A DNA stretch of 64,000 bases from Rhodocyclales bacterium (GTDB lineage: Bacteria > Pseudomonadota > Gammaproteobacteria > Burkholderiales > Rhodocyclaceae). The notes beneath the pieces were generated by a model. That model was not told the DNA's origin, searched no databases, and saw nothing but the letters and a program-made list of their open reading frames with translations. The stretch lies in assembly GCA_016177805.1 (NCBI GenBank), contig JACOUN010000069.1, positions 43,700 to 107,699 of the forward strand, read 5' to 3'. A program made the translations under genes and the position numbers. Shown here in pieces: positions 49,175-57,155 of the stretch. Each line of letters starts with the position of its first letter. The stretch's first letter is position 1.

Positions 49175-49457
49175 TGACCCGTTCCTGTTCGACAAATGGC
49201 CGCAACTCCGGCCGCAAGGCCTTTTCGGTGACCAGATCGACCGGACAGCCGAGCAGGTTTTCGAGGTAGAACTGCACGCCGAAATAACGCCTCGAAGTGG
49301 CCGGGCCGTCAAAGGCGACCAGCACATCCACATCGCTGTCGCTGTTTGCGGTGTCGCGGGCGGTGGAGCCGAACAAGGCCAACCGGGTCACGCCAAAACG
49401 GGCCTGCAACTCGGGCTTGCTGCGGCTCAGCAGATCAAGCGCGCGCCGTTTATTCAT
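49167..49457 (-). CDS. mntA: MntA-like antitoxin, minimal nucleotidyltransferase
   Basis: The 96-residue protein has the minimal nucleotidyltransferase core: LFGSTARDTANSDSDVDVLV, with Gly30-Ser31 and Asp42/Asp44 (GS-x10-DxD). MntA antitoxins AMPylate the HepT active-site tyrosine in characterised systems. It is followed by the truncated hepT, so it is an antitoxin without a working cognate toxin here. Confidence 0.85.
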   Translation of the reverse strand: MNKRRALDLLSRSKPELQARFGVTRLALFGSTARDTANSDSDVDVLVAFDGPATSRRYFGVQFYLENLLGCPVDLVTEKALRPELRPFVEQERVNV

Positions 49458-49580
49458 GGGTAGCCTCGTGGGAGTGTGTTCATTCCGGGCTCATGTGCAC
49501 CAGTCGTCCTGGGGCGGCACTCCGGCCGGTCAAGACAGCACCTCAATATAACAAACAGGCAACCAAAGCGATAACGAGTC

Positions 49581-49600
49581 ATTCCGGCGCAAGCCGGAAT
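49581..49600. repeat. Short REP-like palindrome
   Basis: ATTCCGGC-GCAA-GCCGGAAT preceded by GTC and followed by CCAT, resembling the GTCATTCC..GGAATCCA extragenic palindromes widespread in proteobacteria. It lies in the gap between mntA and cbiZ. Confidence 0.6.
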
Positions 49601-49679
49601 CCATGTGGTTCGGGCCGGGCCGCGAGAAGTTCAGGCTTGAATCCGCCTCTATCCCGCCATGTCGAGAAAACTGCCAGGG

Positions 49680-50336
49680 TCACGACGGCAACGCCAGCAT
49701 CAACGCCGCGTCGCACGCACGCGCCAGCGCGCGGCCCACCGGTGTCACCGCGCCGGCATAGGCGTGCGACGGCCCCGGCAGCAGCGCGACCGTTACGGTA
49801 TCGGTGCTGGTGCCGGTGGCCGGATGGCCGTCCGGCGTGAGCCGCCCGGCGAGGCGGCGCGCCTTGACTTCGGTGATGATCTGCACGGTTTCCACCAGTG
49901 CCGCGTCGGGCAGGTCGGCCGCGACCAGTGCGAAGACATTGATCGTTCCGGGCAATGCCGGCACCAGCGGACTAAGCCCCGGCGCGGCCAGATTGCTCAG
50001 CCCGGCGGTCACGTACACCGTGGCGCACACGTCCTCCTCAACCGCCCGCGCGTGCCGGTAGTGTTCGACCTTGACCGCCGTCAGCGCGCAGGTCACCGCC
50101 TTGCCCGCCAGTCCGTGACGGTCCAGCACCGCGTGTATCGTCGTGTCGACGTCGCCATCGAAATCCCCCGGCACGGTGCTGTTCACCAGATAACGGCTCA
50201 TGACCAGCCCACCCCCAAACGGCGCGCTCGACAACACGCGCCGCGGTTGCATCAGGTCGATGACCAGCGCGCCGGGGTGCAGCGCCACCGTCGGCGCTGC
50301 TTCGCGCGGGTCTGCATGGGGGGGAGTGATGCGCAT
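49680..50336 (-). CDS. cbiZ: Adenosylcobinamide amidohydrolase
   Basis: CbiZ cleaves the aminopropanol arm of adenosylcobinamide to give adenosylcobyric acid for cobamide salvage. From the ATG at 50336 the protein is 218 residues. PRRVLSSAPFGGGLVMSRY, AGLSNLAAPG, GTINVFALV and GHPATGTSTDTVTVA match the family. No other cobalamin gene is near, and it sits among toxin-antitoxin genes. Confidence 0.85.
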   Translation of the reverse strand: MRITPPHADPREAAPTVALHPGALVIDLMQPRRVLSSAPFGGGLVMSRYLVNSTVPGDFDGDVDTTIHAVLDRHGLAGKAVTCALTAVKVEHYRHARAVEEDVCATVYVTAGLSNLAAPGLSPLVPALPGTINVFALVAADLPDAALVETVQIITEVKARRLAGRLTPDGHPATGTSTDTVTVALLPGPSHAYAGAVTPVGRALARACDAALMLALPS

Positions 50337-50562
50337 GGGTATGGGGGCTCGAATGGCTACGTCGCAAGATGCATGCACTCCGTCACCACGATCGCCTGCG
50401 TCGGAACGAGTGGTGCGGAATAGCACAGCGTATTCCGCCGTATGGAACTATCTGGCACCGCCAGCAAGGCCGGAAATCGTGGCCTGCCGCCTATTGTCGC
50501 TATTGTTCGTCCAGATTGACAGCCTCCGGGAATTGTATCAAGCTGGTCATCTAAGTGGTCAG

Positions 50563-50832
50563 ATGAGTGACATCATGCATACATGGCAAGTTCAGGATGC
50601 GAAGGCACGGTTCAGTGAGTTTCTGGATGCGTGTTTGCAGGAGGGACCGCAGATGGTGACCAGGCGAGGCGCTGAGACCGCGGTGCTGGTGCCTGTGCAG
50701 GAGTGGCGTCGCCTGCAGTCGACCGCACGTCCCTCGTTGAAACAGTTGCTGCTCTCGGACCAGGCCCGTGCCGATATGGTGGAGCCTGTGCGCGGGCGCG
50801 CAAGGCGCCGTGCCGTGGAGCCCATGCGGTGA
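50563..50832 (+). CDS. Phd/YefM-type antitoxin
   Basis: The 89-residue protein reads MHTWQVQDAKARFSEFLDAC after a few residues, then VTRRGAETAVLVPVQEWRRL, the Phd/YefM pattern. These antitoxins bind the toxin with the C-terminal part and the operator with the N-terminal part. An ATG at 50575 is an alternative start. CATCT and AGATG repeats overlap the first start codon and may be the operator. Its stop overlaps the vapC GTG. Confidence 0.85.
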   Translation: MSDIMHTWQVQDAKARFSEFLDACLQEGPQMVTRRGAETAVLVPVQEWRRLQSTARPSLKQLLLSDQARADMVEPVRGRARRRAVEPMR

Positions 50833-51245
50833 CGAGCGGGTACCTGCTTGATACGAATGTGGTCTCGGAACTTCGCAAGCCGCGTCCCCACGGAGGCGTT
50901 GTTGCCTGGTTGGAATCGCTCAATGATGCCCAGCTCTACCTGTCCGTCGTGACGCTTGGCGAGATCCAGGCAGGTATCGAATTGACTCGGGAGCAAGACC
51001 CCGGCAAAGCCAGCGAACTAGAGGCCTGGCTGGAACAGGTGGCCGCGAGCTACAACATTCTGCCGATGGATGCGGCAAGCTTCAGGGTGTGGGCACGCTT
51101 GATGCACAGGAAGTCCGATACGCTTTACGAGGACGCCATGATTGCCGCCACGGCGAAGGTGCACGGGCTGACCGTTGCAACGCGCAACGTGGCTGACTTT
51201 GACGCGCTTGGGGCAAACGTCTTCAATCCATTTGCATCGGCCTAG
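50829..51245 (+). CDS. vapC: VapC-type PIN-domain toxin ribonuclease
   Basis: From the GTG at 50829 the protein is 138 residues. PIN-domain acidic residues are visible: Asp8 in YLLDTNVVSEL, Glu in VTLGEIQAG, Asp in YEDAMIAATA and the last in NVADFDALG. All four are present, so it is probably active. It overlaps the antitoxin by four bases. Confidence 0.9.
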   Translation: MTSGYLLDTNVVSELRKPRPHGGVVAWLESLNDAQLYLSVVTLGEIQAGIELTREQDPGKASELEAWLEQVAASYNILPMDAASFRVWARLMHRKSDTLYEDAMIAATAKVHGLTVATRNVADFDALGANVFNPFASA

Positions 51246-51391
51246 GCAGTCGGTCGCAAAACCGCAATACCAGCAAAATCAGCAAAACCAGGGACAGATC
51301 CCGGCTTTCTCGCGCTCGTCTTCTACTGAGAGCGCGTCGCGAAAAAGGTGTGGCCGGAAAGACCCGCTGGTCGCATGCGAGCGTGGTCATG

Positions 51392-51703
51392 TCAGCGATC
51401 GTACTTCGGGAACAGTGCCGGCCACGCCTCCTCGGCGTCGGCGAACAGACGCAATACGTCGGGCGAGGGGCGCCCGCACGGCACGGCATCCATTGCCTTT
51501 GCCAGCGCCGCCGACGCAGGCGAGAAATACGCGAACACCTTGCAGTGCAGCCGGCCTTCCGACTGATGGCTGATGAATACCGCCATCTCTCTGGGGCGGC
51601 CAGCCCGGATATGCTCGATGCGGAAGAGATCCTCGATCCGGTCCAGCGGCTCCGAAGCCGTCAATCCGTCACCGAGATCCTTCGTGAACCAGACGTTCAT
51701 CAT
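51392..51703 (-). CDS. Small protein, copy 2 of a duplicated gene
   Basis: A 103-residue protein, close paralogue of the gene at 48302-48613, with the same DLGDGLTASEPLDRIEDLF, FISHQSEGRLHC and GRPSPDVLRLFA. I place the start at 51703 by alignment with copy 1. It converges on vapC. One copy near each of two TA modules is notable. Function unknown. Confidence 0.65.
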   Translation of the reverse strand: MMNVWFTKDLGDGLTASEPLDRIEDLFRIEHIRAGRPREMAVFISHQSEGRLHCKVFAYFSPASAALAKAMDAVPCGRPSPDVLRLFADAEEAWPALFPKYDR

Positions 51704-51838
51704 GGCGCTATCCCATGGTTGAGTGAGCCGGCAATGGAGCACGGCTTATGCGGATGCCCGCACGAAGCGGAGCCGGGTCGCCCGGTTGTGAGTCTGCGGC
51801 AGAAGCCGCGCTGGGGTTTTTGGAAGGCCATGCGAAGC

Positions 51839-52078
51839 TCAGACTCGACCGTCACGATCGGCATCTGACTCTGCGGGTTTGCGACCACCGCGAATCACGC
51901 CCGCGATGAACCCCGCCACAGCGCCCAGCGGCCCGAGCACGAAGATGCTGGTCATTGCTGCCTCGATCTCACGATCATGCTGATTGGGCGAGAACTGTCC
52001 GATCAGAAAATAGCCCACCAAGGCCGCCATAATAAAGCCGATAACCGCGAACAGCAGGCCGAATCCAAAACGCCTCAT
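51839..52078 (-). CDS. Small two-TM membrane protein
   Basis: From the ATG at 52078 the protein is 79 residues, starting MRRFGFGLLFAVIGF, with two TM helices separated by a polar loop and a GxxxG-type second helix (GPLGAVAGFIAGVIRGG). Its C-terminal tail is charged. No family recognised. It directly follows a decayed gene on the same strand. Confidence 0.55.
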   Translation of the reverse strand: MRRFGFGLLFAVIGFIMAALVGYFLIGQFSPNQHDREIEAAMTSIFVLGPLGAVAGFIAGVIRGGRKPAESDADRDGRV

Positions 52079-52128
52079 GGACGGGCTCCCGCAAAAACCG
52101 TGATCTGCAACCTGGTATCCCAAGTTTC

Positions 52129-52544
52129 CTATTGCAATCTGCTGAAGTACTCTCGGAATTGCCATCTTGTGACAAGCGTATAAATCCGATCGCCCTCGCA
52201 GAACCACTTGGACGTTAGACTCTCACCCAGCATGTCTGTGCGAATAACGGCATACGTTTCGCCAGAGTCGATAACGTCATGCGCATCAAGTCGAAGATCA
52301 TTTCTGTTTTCTTCCCCGAGGTACGCTCCGCCATACCGTGAGCCAAAAATTAGAACGAGACGCCCAAAAAAACATACTCAAAAAGCAGTCGTGCCTGCTC
52401 CGTCACTTCTGGATGCCTTCGCATATCGTCTAACGTGAGGGCTTCATCGGACTTCTAGAGCCCAACAAGGCATGAGGGCAACTCGGCCGCCTTGGCATTC
52501 AGGCTCAGCAGTAGAACAGCAACCCGAAGAAGTGCGCGGATCAT
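52129..52544 (-). pseudogene. Decayed secreted-protein gene with a stop and a frameshift
   Basis: The frame starts at the ATG at 52544 with a clear signal peptide (MIRALLRVAVLLLSLNAKAA). It meets TAG at 52455-52457 after 29 codons. The same frame continues coherently as KSDEALTLDDMRRHPEVTEQ and ARLLFEYVF up to a T7 run (52366-52372). Adding one T restores GRLVLIFGSRYGGAYLGEE through YTLVTRWQFREYF, ending at TAG 52129-52131. The intact protein would have about 138 residues. Family not recognised; sequencing error at the homopolymer cannot be excluded, but two lesions favour decay. Confidence 0.65.
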
Positions 52545-52585
52545 GACGCTCAACTTGAAGGTAACCGACTTCCCCCCGCACGGCT

Positions 52586-53293
52586 TCATTGCGCAGCGTC
52601 CTGTTGACTGTCGGGCTGGGCGCTTGTATGGACGCGCACTATAGCTACGATATAGGCGATCAACAGAAATGGCGACGCCATAAACGAGAACATTGAAAGC
52701 AGAAACACCACCCCGTAAGCTGAATCGTTCGGGCTGCGATCTTCCTCTCGAATGCCGCTCATCAAGCTGAAAACAACATGTTCCAGGTTGAGCATGGAGA
52801 GCACGATGATGATTATTGCCAGCGGAAGCAGCGACGCGACAACAACCATTCCCGGCGACAGCCCCGCCACTCGGTGAAGAAACGCAATAAATAGAGCAAT
52901 CCGCCATGTTGCAACAACTATGAGAAACCAAGCGTTGGCAGTCTGTGCGGCTTCGGCCGCCATAAATTGTTCTACAGGAATTGCATAGAGCACTGCGGGT
53001 GGAGCGGTTAATGTAATGAAAAGCAGAACATTCCGGTATGACCAGTTCTTTGGCTTGAGTGGCGCAAGTAAGATCCAAACGATCAAAGCCAGCACGAATA
53101 CATAGGCAACAGAACCTAAGCCGAGGTATTGCCACAGATGTGCTTTTGGATTGTCCCAGTACCGGCCAATACCGGCCAGCCAGGTAAAAGCCAGCCCGAA
53201 TGCCAAGAAAGCCTTCCATTCGACATGCATTGTCGAGCCAGGCCGTCGAAACGTCAGCAATCGAAACTCGTCAGAGAGAATGCGCCGAATCAT
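52586..53293 (-). CDS. Multi-TM membrane protein of unknown function
   Basis: The 235-residue protein starts MIRRILSDEFRLLTFRRPG and has about six TM helices. Local G+C is lower than in core genes. It is 41 bp upstream of the decayed secreted-protein gene, so the two may once have been an operon. No family recognised. Confidence 0.6.
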   Translation of the reverse strand: MIRRILSDEFRLLTFRRPGSTMHVEWKAFLAFGLAFTWLAGIGRYWDNPKAHLWQYLGLGSVAYVFVLALIVWILLAPLKPKNWSYRNVLLFITLTAPPAVLYAIPVEQFMAAEAAQTANAWFLIVVATWRIALFIAFLHRVAGLSPGMVVVASLLPLAIIIIVLSMLNLEHVVFSLMSGIREEDRSPNDSAYGVVFLLSMFSFMASPFLLIAYIVAIVRVHTSAQPDSQQDAAQ

Positions 53294-53411
53294 TCAGATG
53301 CCCAACGAATAGCATTTATCCGTCGTAGCAGGTGCACGGAGTGAGTGGAAGCGGTCATGACGGCGGATAAACCTCGTTGGACTAAATCGGGTGATGACGG
53401 CGGCTATGGGG

Positions 53412-53439
53412 ATTGTAAGCGTCGAGCGGCGCATTGCAA
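53412..53439 (-). promoter_or_regulatory. Possible promoter for the membrane-protein gene
   Basis: On the minus strand TTGCAA (53439-53434), 16-bp spacer and TACAAT (53417-53412), about 120 bp before the start at 53293. Confidence 0.45.
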
Positions 53440-53959
53440 GCAAATGGAATGCTCGTGGGGGTCGGGGTGTGACCCAGAGCGCATGTGGCGGGGAGCCGAA
53501 CGCGCCGAGCGTGGCCCGAGACGAGCATGGGCGGTGGCGTGATAATGGCTTGTGAGACATGCGGCGCACAGGTGCCCCTGCTGCGGTCGGACGGCATGGT
53601 GCACGGGCGTCGGTGCGTGATCGAGGTCATGGTGGCGGTCCACGTGAGGCCACCGCGGGCGGGGGAACGGGTGCGAGCGGGGCCGTCACCACGAAGTGAC
53701 CACGGCCGCAGAGCGGATGGACGAGCCAGTCGGCGCGCTCGATGCGCGCGAGGAAGGCGGCGACCGATTCGATCACGGCTGGATCGGGGGCTGGCAGATC
53801 TATAGGGGCAGTGTCATTGATTCTTGGCGATACCGGACTTGGTCCTGCAAATCAATGACTCCGACCCTATGCCCCTATTGATCTGGCCGCTCCAAGCCCG
53901 GAGACGCCCCCTCGGGGGCAGCGCCGGGCCGACAGGCCCAGGCGTGGGTGTCCTGCCTC
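53440..53959. other. Region without a convincing gene, containing a long imperfect palindrome
   Basis: I see no supported gene here. On the minus strand a ~38-codon stretch (VIESVAAFLARIERADWLVH, around 53690-53780) looks protein-like but breaks off and may be a gene remnant. At 53795-53885 there is a ~90-bp hairpin: 16-bp outer arms (CAGATCTATAGGGGCA against TGCCCCTATTGATCTG, 15 of 16 pairing) and 10-bp inner arms GTCATTGATT/AATCAATGAC. Confidence 0.5.
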
Positions 53960-54316
53960 TCAGTCGTTCTCGCCCTTGATGCCGCGGGCCAGGCCCTTGG
54001 CGCCGTCGCGCGCCGCGTGGCCGATCTTCACCCCCGCATCGCGCGCGAAGTGGCCGACCGCCTTGCCGGCGCTGACCACGCCGTGCCCCACGGCCTTGCC
54101 GGCGTCGCGTGCGCCTTCGCCAATGTCGCGCATCGTCGAGCCGACTGCATGGCCGGCTTCAGCGGCGGGGGATTGCGTGCCGCCGGCGCTGGTGGGCGCT
54201 TCGGCGTGCGCCGCAAACGACAGCGCGCACATCGCCAGCACGCACAGCAAGGTGGCGCGGCGCAGCACACCGGCCGGACTCATACTCCGTCCGCTTTGAA
54301 CTGGCATGGTATTCAT
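53960..54316 (-). CDS. Secreted protein with repeated Gly/Ala amphipathic segments
   Basis: The 118-residue protein starts at the ATG at 54316, which has an excellent CCAGGAG six bases upstream. A signal peptide ends near AAHA (residue ~38). The mature part has 10-11-residue repeats: RDIGEGARDAG, KAVGHGVVSAG, KAVGHFARDAG, VKIGHAARDG. These look like amphipathic helices, as in surface or desiccation-type proteins. No family recognised. Confidence 0.65.
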   Translation of the reverse strand: MNTMPVQSGRSMSPAGVLRRATLLCVLAMCALSFAAHAEAPTSAGGTQSPAAEAGHAVGSTMRDIGEGARDAGKAVGHGVVSAGKAVGHFARDAGVKIGHAARDGAKGLARGIKGEND

Positions 54317-54443
54317 GATCGCTCCTGGGCTGGCTGGTTCGTCACAGCCTCAAGCCTAACGCCGCACGGCAGGGAGCGCGGTAACCAGGCGTAATCCGCA
54401 GAACCGGGGACACGCAAAACCGGTGACAGACCCCGGTCTTGCG

Positions 54444-54515
54444 GTCATCGGGCTCCACGCCGAACTGCTCCCGCATCCGTGAACTCGGACCGCAAAGGGC
54501 ATAGCGTCCGCACAT
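54444..54515 (-). pseudogene. N-terminal fragment of a SRAP (YedK/HMCES-like) gene
   Basis: ATG at 54515 begins MCGRYALCGPSSRMREQFGV, the conserved N-terminus of SOS-response-associated peptidase proteins, including the catalytic Cys2 that crosslinks abasic sites. Similarity ends after ~24 codons; the downstream frame is unrelated. The rest of the ~220-residue protein is missing, so this is a stump left by rearrangement next to the restriction-modification genes. Confidence 0.65.
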
Positions 54516-54548
54516 GGTGGGCCTCATTCACCGCGGAGCCGCCAAAAA

Positions 54549-55193
54549 TCACGCCGTAATCATGTTCGGGTCGTCGGGTGGCGGGTTGTTGCGAAGGTAG
54601 TCCCGCGCCTCGCCTATGATCTGCTCGGCGGTTTCCGCGCGAGGTTGGCATCTGTCCGCCCAGGGGCGCCCCGGATGAAGAACGTCCCAGCGTGGCCGGA
54701 GTCCTTCATGCCGACCCTTGCCGGGGTCGTGGTTGCCAAAGCCATCGATCAGCCGGTTCCATAGCGGATCGCATTTGGCGATGAGCAGGGATTCACCGAG
54801 CGGTATCCAGATGTCGTCAACGATCAGGTAGCGACAGAAAAAATCGGCGATGTCGAGGTTGCTGGCCTCTTCGATGCTGCGCTTGTGCTGCGCGAGGCGG
54901 TTGCACAGCACCTTGCCGGGGCTGGCCTCCAGGTCGCCGCCCTTGCGCGCGCCTTTCGGCACCGCCTTGCCCACGTAAATGGGCGCGATGAAATCCTGGC
55001 CCCGGTTCTTTACCGCAATGGCTTCGTATGCCGGGAAATCGCCCCGATAGTAAATCGCGTAGATTCCCGCGCCCTCGAAACTCGTCAAGTCGGCCATGGC
55101 GACCACCGGTTGCCGAAGCATCGCCTGGCCCACGCTTTCCCCGAGATGGCGTTTGTCCAGCGGGTTGAAGGGGATGATCCTGGCGCCCGTCAT
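54549..55193 (-). CDS. Eco29kI-family restriction endonuclease (GIY-YIG)
   Basis: From the ATG at 55193 the protein is 214 residues. The GIY-YIG core is GAGIYAIYYRGDFPAYEA (residues ~41-58) and PIYVGKAVPKGARKGG (~71-86), with the Arg/His region NRLAQHKRSIEEA and Glu in PLGESLLI. The spacing fits Eco29kI-type enzymes, which cut CCGCGG in the characterised member. Its ATG overlaps the methyltransferase stop by four bases. Confidence 0.85.
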   Translation of the reverse strand: MTGARIIPFNPLDKRHLGESVGQAMLRQPVVAMADLTSFEGAGIYAIYYRGDFPAYEAIAVKNRGQDFIAPIYVGKAVPKGARKGGDLEASPGKVLCNRLAQHKRSIEEASNLDIADFFCRYLIVDDIWIPLGESLLIAKCDPLWNRLIDGFGNHDPGKGRHEGLRPRWDVLHPGRPWADRCQPRAETAEQIIGEARDYLRNNPPPDDPNMITA

Positions 55194-56404
55194 GCAAACC
55201 TCGACGCGCGGAAACACGCGCGCTTGCGCAATTCGGATTCCGCGAGACGCGCCGCCACGGATGCCGCCACGCGCCGGCCAAGCGCGACCGGCACGGCGTT
55301 GCCCAGTTGCCGCATGGTTTCGGTCCACGAACCATGAAACACATAGCCGTCGGGGAAGGTCTGCAGGCGCGCGGACTCCCGCACGCTGAAATAGCGGACA
55401 TCCCCATTCGCCAGAACCATCATGTTCTCGCCGCCGGGCACGCCGTGGTCGCCCGCCTTGAGTGTTTTCGCGGGCAGGTCCAGCGGACTCCCGGTATGCC
55501 CCGGATAAACCTTCGCCCCGCCCTGGAACACGTGGTTCAGGAAGCCGCCCGCCGCGCGCTGGCGGGGATTGGGCATGTCCACCAGCGCGTCGCGCACCGT
55601 TCGCCAGGGCTTTTCACCGAAAAGGGCGAAACTGGAAGCCAGGTTGCGCACCCGCGCCTCGAACCGCGCGGGAAGCGTGGGGCGCTGACGCTGGCTCACG
55701 CCATGGCGGTCCCAATACTCGCCAGTCACCCACTGCGAATGCAACAGGGCATCCAGGCCATGCGTCGGCCGGGGGAAGGACCATTCAACCCCCAGGTCGG
55801 AGCGGAAGCCCACGATGAAGACGCGCTCGCGCTTCTGCGGCACGCCATGATCGGCCGCGTTCACCAACGTCGGAACAACGTTGTAGGCCAGCCCCGACGC
55901 GTGAAGCGCGCCCGAGGTCTTTTCCGCCTGCAGGCGCTTCAGGTGATCGAGCCAGCATTCATCCTTGCGCGGCGTGACTTCGGGAAACTCCAGCTGCAGC
56001 AGGATGTACTGGTAGTAATTGGCGAAACTCGAACGCGTCAGCCCCTTCACGTTTTCGATGATGAAGGACTTGGGCCGCAGCGTTCTGACCACCTCGACGG
56101 TCGCGGGGAACATGTCGCGCGTGTCCCCATGCGCCCTGTGCTTGCCCCCCATCGAGAAAGGCTGGCATGGCGGCCCGCCGGCCAGAAGGTCGATGCCTTC
56201 GGGAATCGACGACCAGTCGAAGCCGCGCACGTCGCCTTCCCACAACGGCCAACCGGCCACCACCGGATAACCCCGTTTCTGGTTCTCCCTGATGGTGTCG
56301 CAAGCCCAGCGGTCCCATTCAACAACCGCGAGCGACTCGAAACCCGCGAGCGACACCCCCATGGCGAGCCCGCCAGCCCCCGCGAAAAGTTCAACCGATT
56401 TCAT
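55190..56404 (-). CDS. DNA (cytosine-5-)-methyltransferase of the Eco29kI-type system
   Basis: From the ATG at 56404 (GGAGG 8 bp upstream) the protein is 404 residues. C5-MTase motifs appear in order: I ELFAGAGGLAMG (5-16), IV GGPPCQPFS with Cys80, VI FIIENVKGL, VIII QKRERVFIVG and X GNAVPVALG. It should protect host DNA from the neighbouring GIY-YIG enzyme, with a CCGCGG-like target inferred. The gene overlaps the end of vsr by 14 bases. Confidence 0.93.
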   Translation of the reverse strand: MKSVELFAGAGGLAMGVSLAGFESLAVVEWDRWACDTIRENQKRGYPVVAGWPLWEGDVRGFDWSSIPEGIDLLAGGPPCQPFSMGGKHRAHGDTRDMFPATVEVVRTLRPKSFIIENVKGLTRSSFANYYQYILLQLEFPEVTPRKDECWLDHLKRLQAEKTSGALHASGLAYNVVPTLVNAADHGVPQKRERVFIVGFRSDLGVEWSFPRPTHGLDALLHSQWVTGEYWDRHGVSQRQRPTLPARFEARVRNLASSFALFGEKPWRTVRDALVDMPNPRQRAAGGFLNHVFQGGAKVYPGHTGSPLDLPAKTLKAGDHGVPGGENMMVLANGDVRYFSVRESARLQTFPDGYVFHGSWTETMRQLGNAVPVALGRRVAASVAARLAESELRKRACFRASRFA

Positions 56405-56837
56405 CCTGTTCGCCTCCACTTCCCCCGGCAAGGAATCGCCTCACCCTGATCGACACTTCGTTCAAGTCACCACCCCGCATCTGGCACTCCCACACCACCA
56501 GCACGCGCCATCCCAGCGCCTTCAACCGCCCCGCGACATCCTCGTCCCGCCGCCGGTTGCCCTCCAGCTTCGCCCGCCAGAACGCGACCCGCGATTTCGG
56601 CAGCCGCGCCAACCGGCAATCGCGATGCCGGTGCCAGAAACAGCCGTGCATGAAAATGACGGCCCTTCTCGACGGAAAAACCATGTCCGGCCTGCCCGGC
56701 AAGGTGCCCACGTGCAGCCGGTACCGGTACCCCATGCCATGTATCAAACGCCGAAGCCGCATCTCCGCGACCGAACCCTTGCCACGGACCCTCGACATCC
56801 GCTCGCTACGCTCGGAGCGCGTGAGTGTGTCGGTCAA
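56391..56837 (-). CDS. vsr: Very short patch repair endonuclease Vsr
   Basis: Vsr nicks T:G mismatches produced by deamination of 5-methylcytosine. The 148-residue protein starts at TTG 56837; with this start the catalytic Asp in GRPDMVF is residue 51, as in E. coli Vsr. MSRVRGKGSVAEMRLRR and FMHGCFWHRHRDC, with Cys and His zinc ligands, are in place. It leads the vsr-MTase-REase operon. Its promoter and first codons lie in a direct repeat. Confidence 0.92.
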   Translation of the reverse strand: MTDTLTRSERSERMSRVRGKGSVAEMRLRRLIHGMGYRYRLHVGTLPGRPDMVFPSRRAVIFMHGCFWHRHRDCRLARLPKSRVAFWRAKLEGNRRRDEDVAGRLKALGWRVLVVWECQMRGGDLNEVSIRVRRFLAGGSGGEQDEIG

Positions 56838-56953
56838 TTCATCTCCGCGTGTTCGACATGTCGCGCAGCGAGTGCGGAACGTGTCGTTTGAGGTTCCATG
56901 GTCAAGTCAATGGGTGAGTAAGCATGCGGAAAGAGTGCTGACCTCATTTCCAC
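56799..56953. repeat. Direct repeat, copy A (vsr 5' region)
   Basis: About 155 bp with roughly 90 percent identity to 58040-58193. It includes the first 13 codons of vsr and the upstream region. It shares CGCTCGCTACGCTCGGAGCG and GAGGTTCCATGGTCAAGT with copy B. Confidence 0.85.
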
Positions 56954-57155
56954 CCCATTTCCCCCCCACATGCGCCACAGAGGTGACACTCATCAGCACG
57001 AGTAACAGCGTTGGTATGATCAGTTTGAAATATGTCATAGAGTCGGATGTGATTGCGAAATTAAGGTCTGCGTGAACCGATTATTCGAGCTTGGCCCTAT
57101 TAACTGAGAATCGTAGTCTGTCCCTCATAATTCCATTTTTGATCCTTGGTATCGA

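Noticed and set aside
53345..53805. Plus-strand small open frames in the 53.3-53.8 kb gap
   Set aside because: They are Arg/Gly/Ala-rich, overlap in several frames and lack ribosome sites; no family is recognisable.
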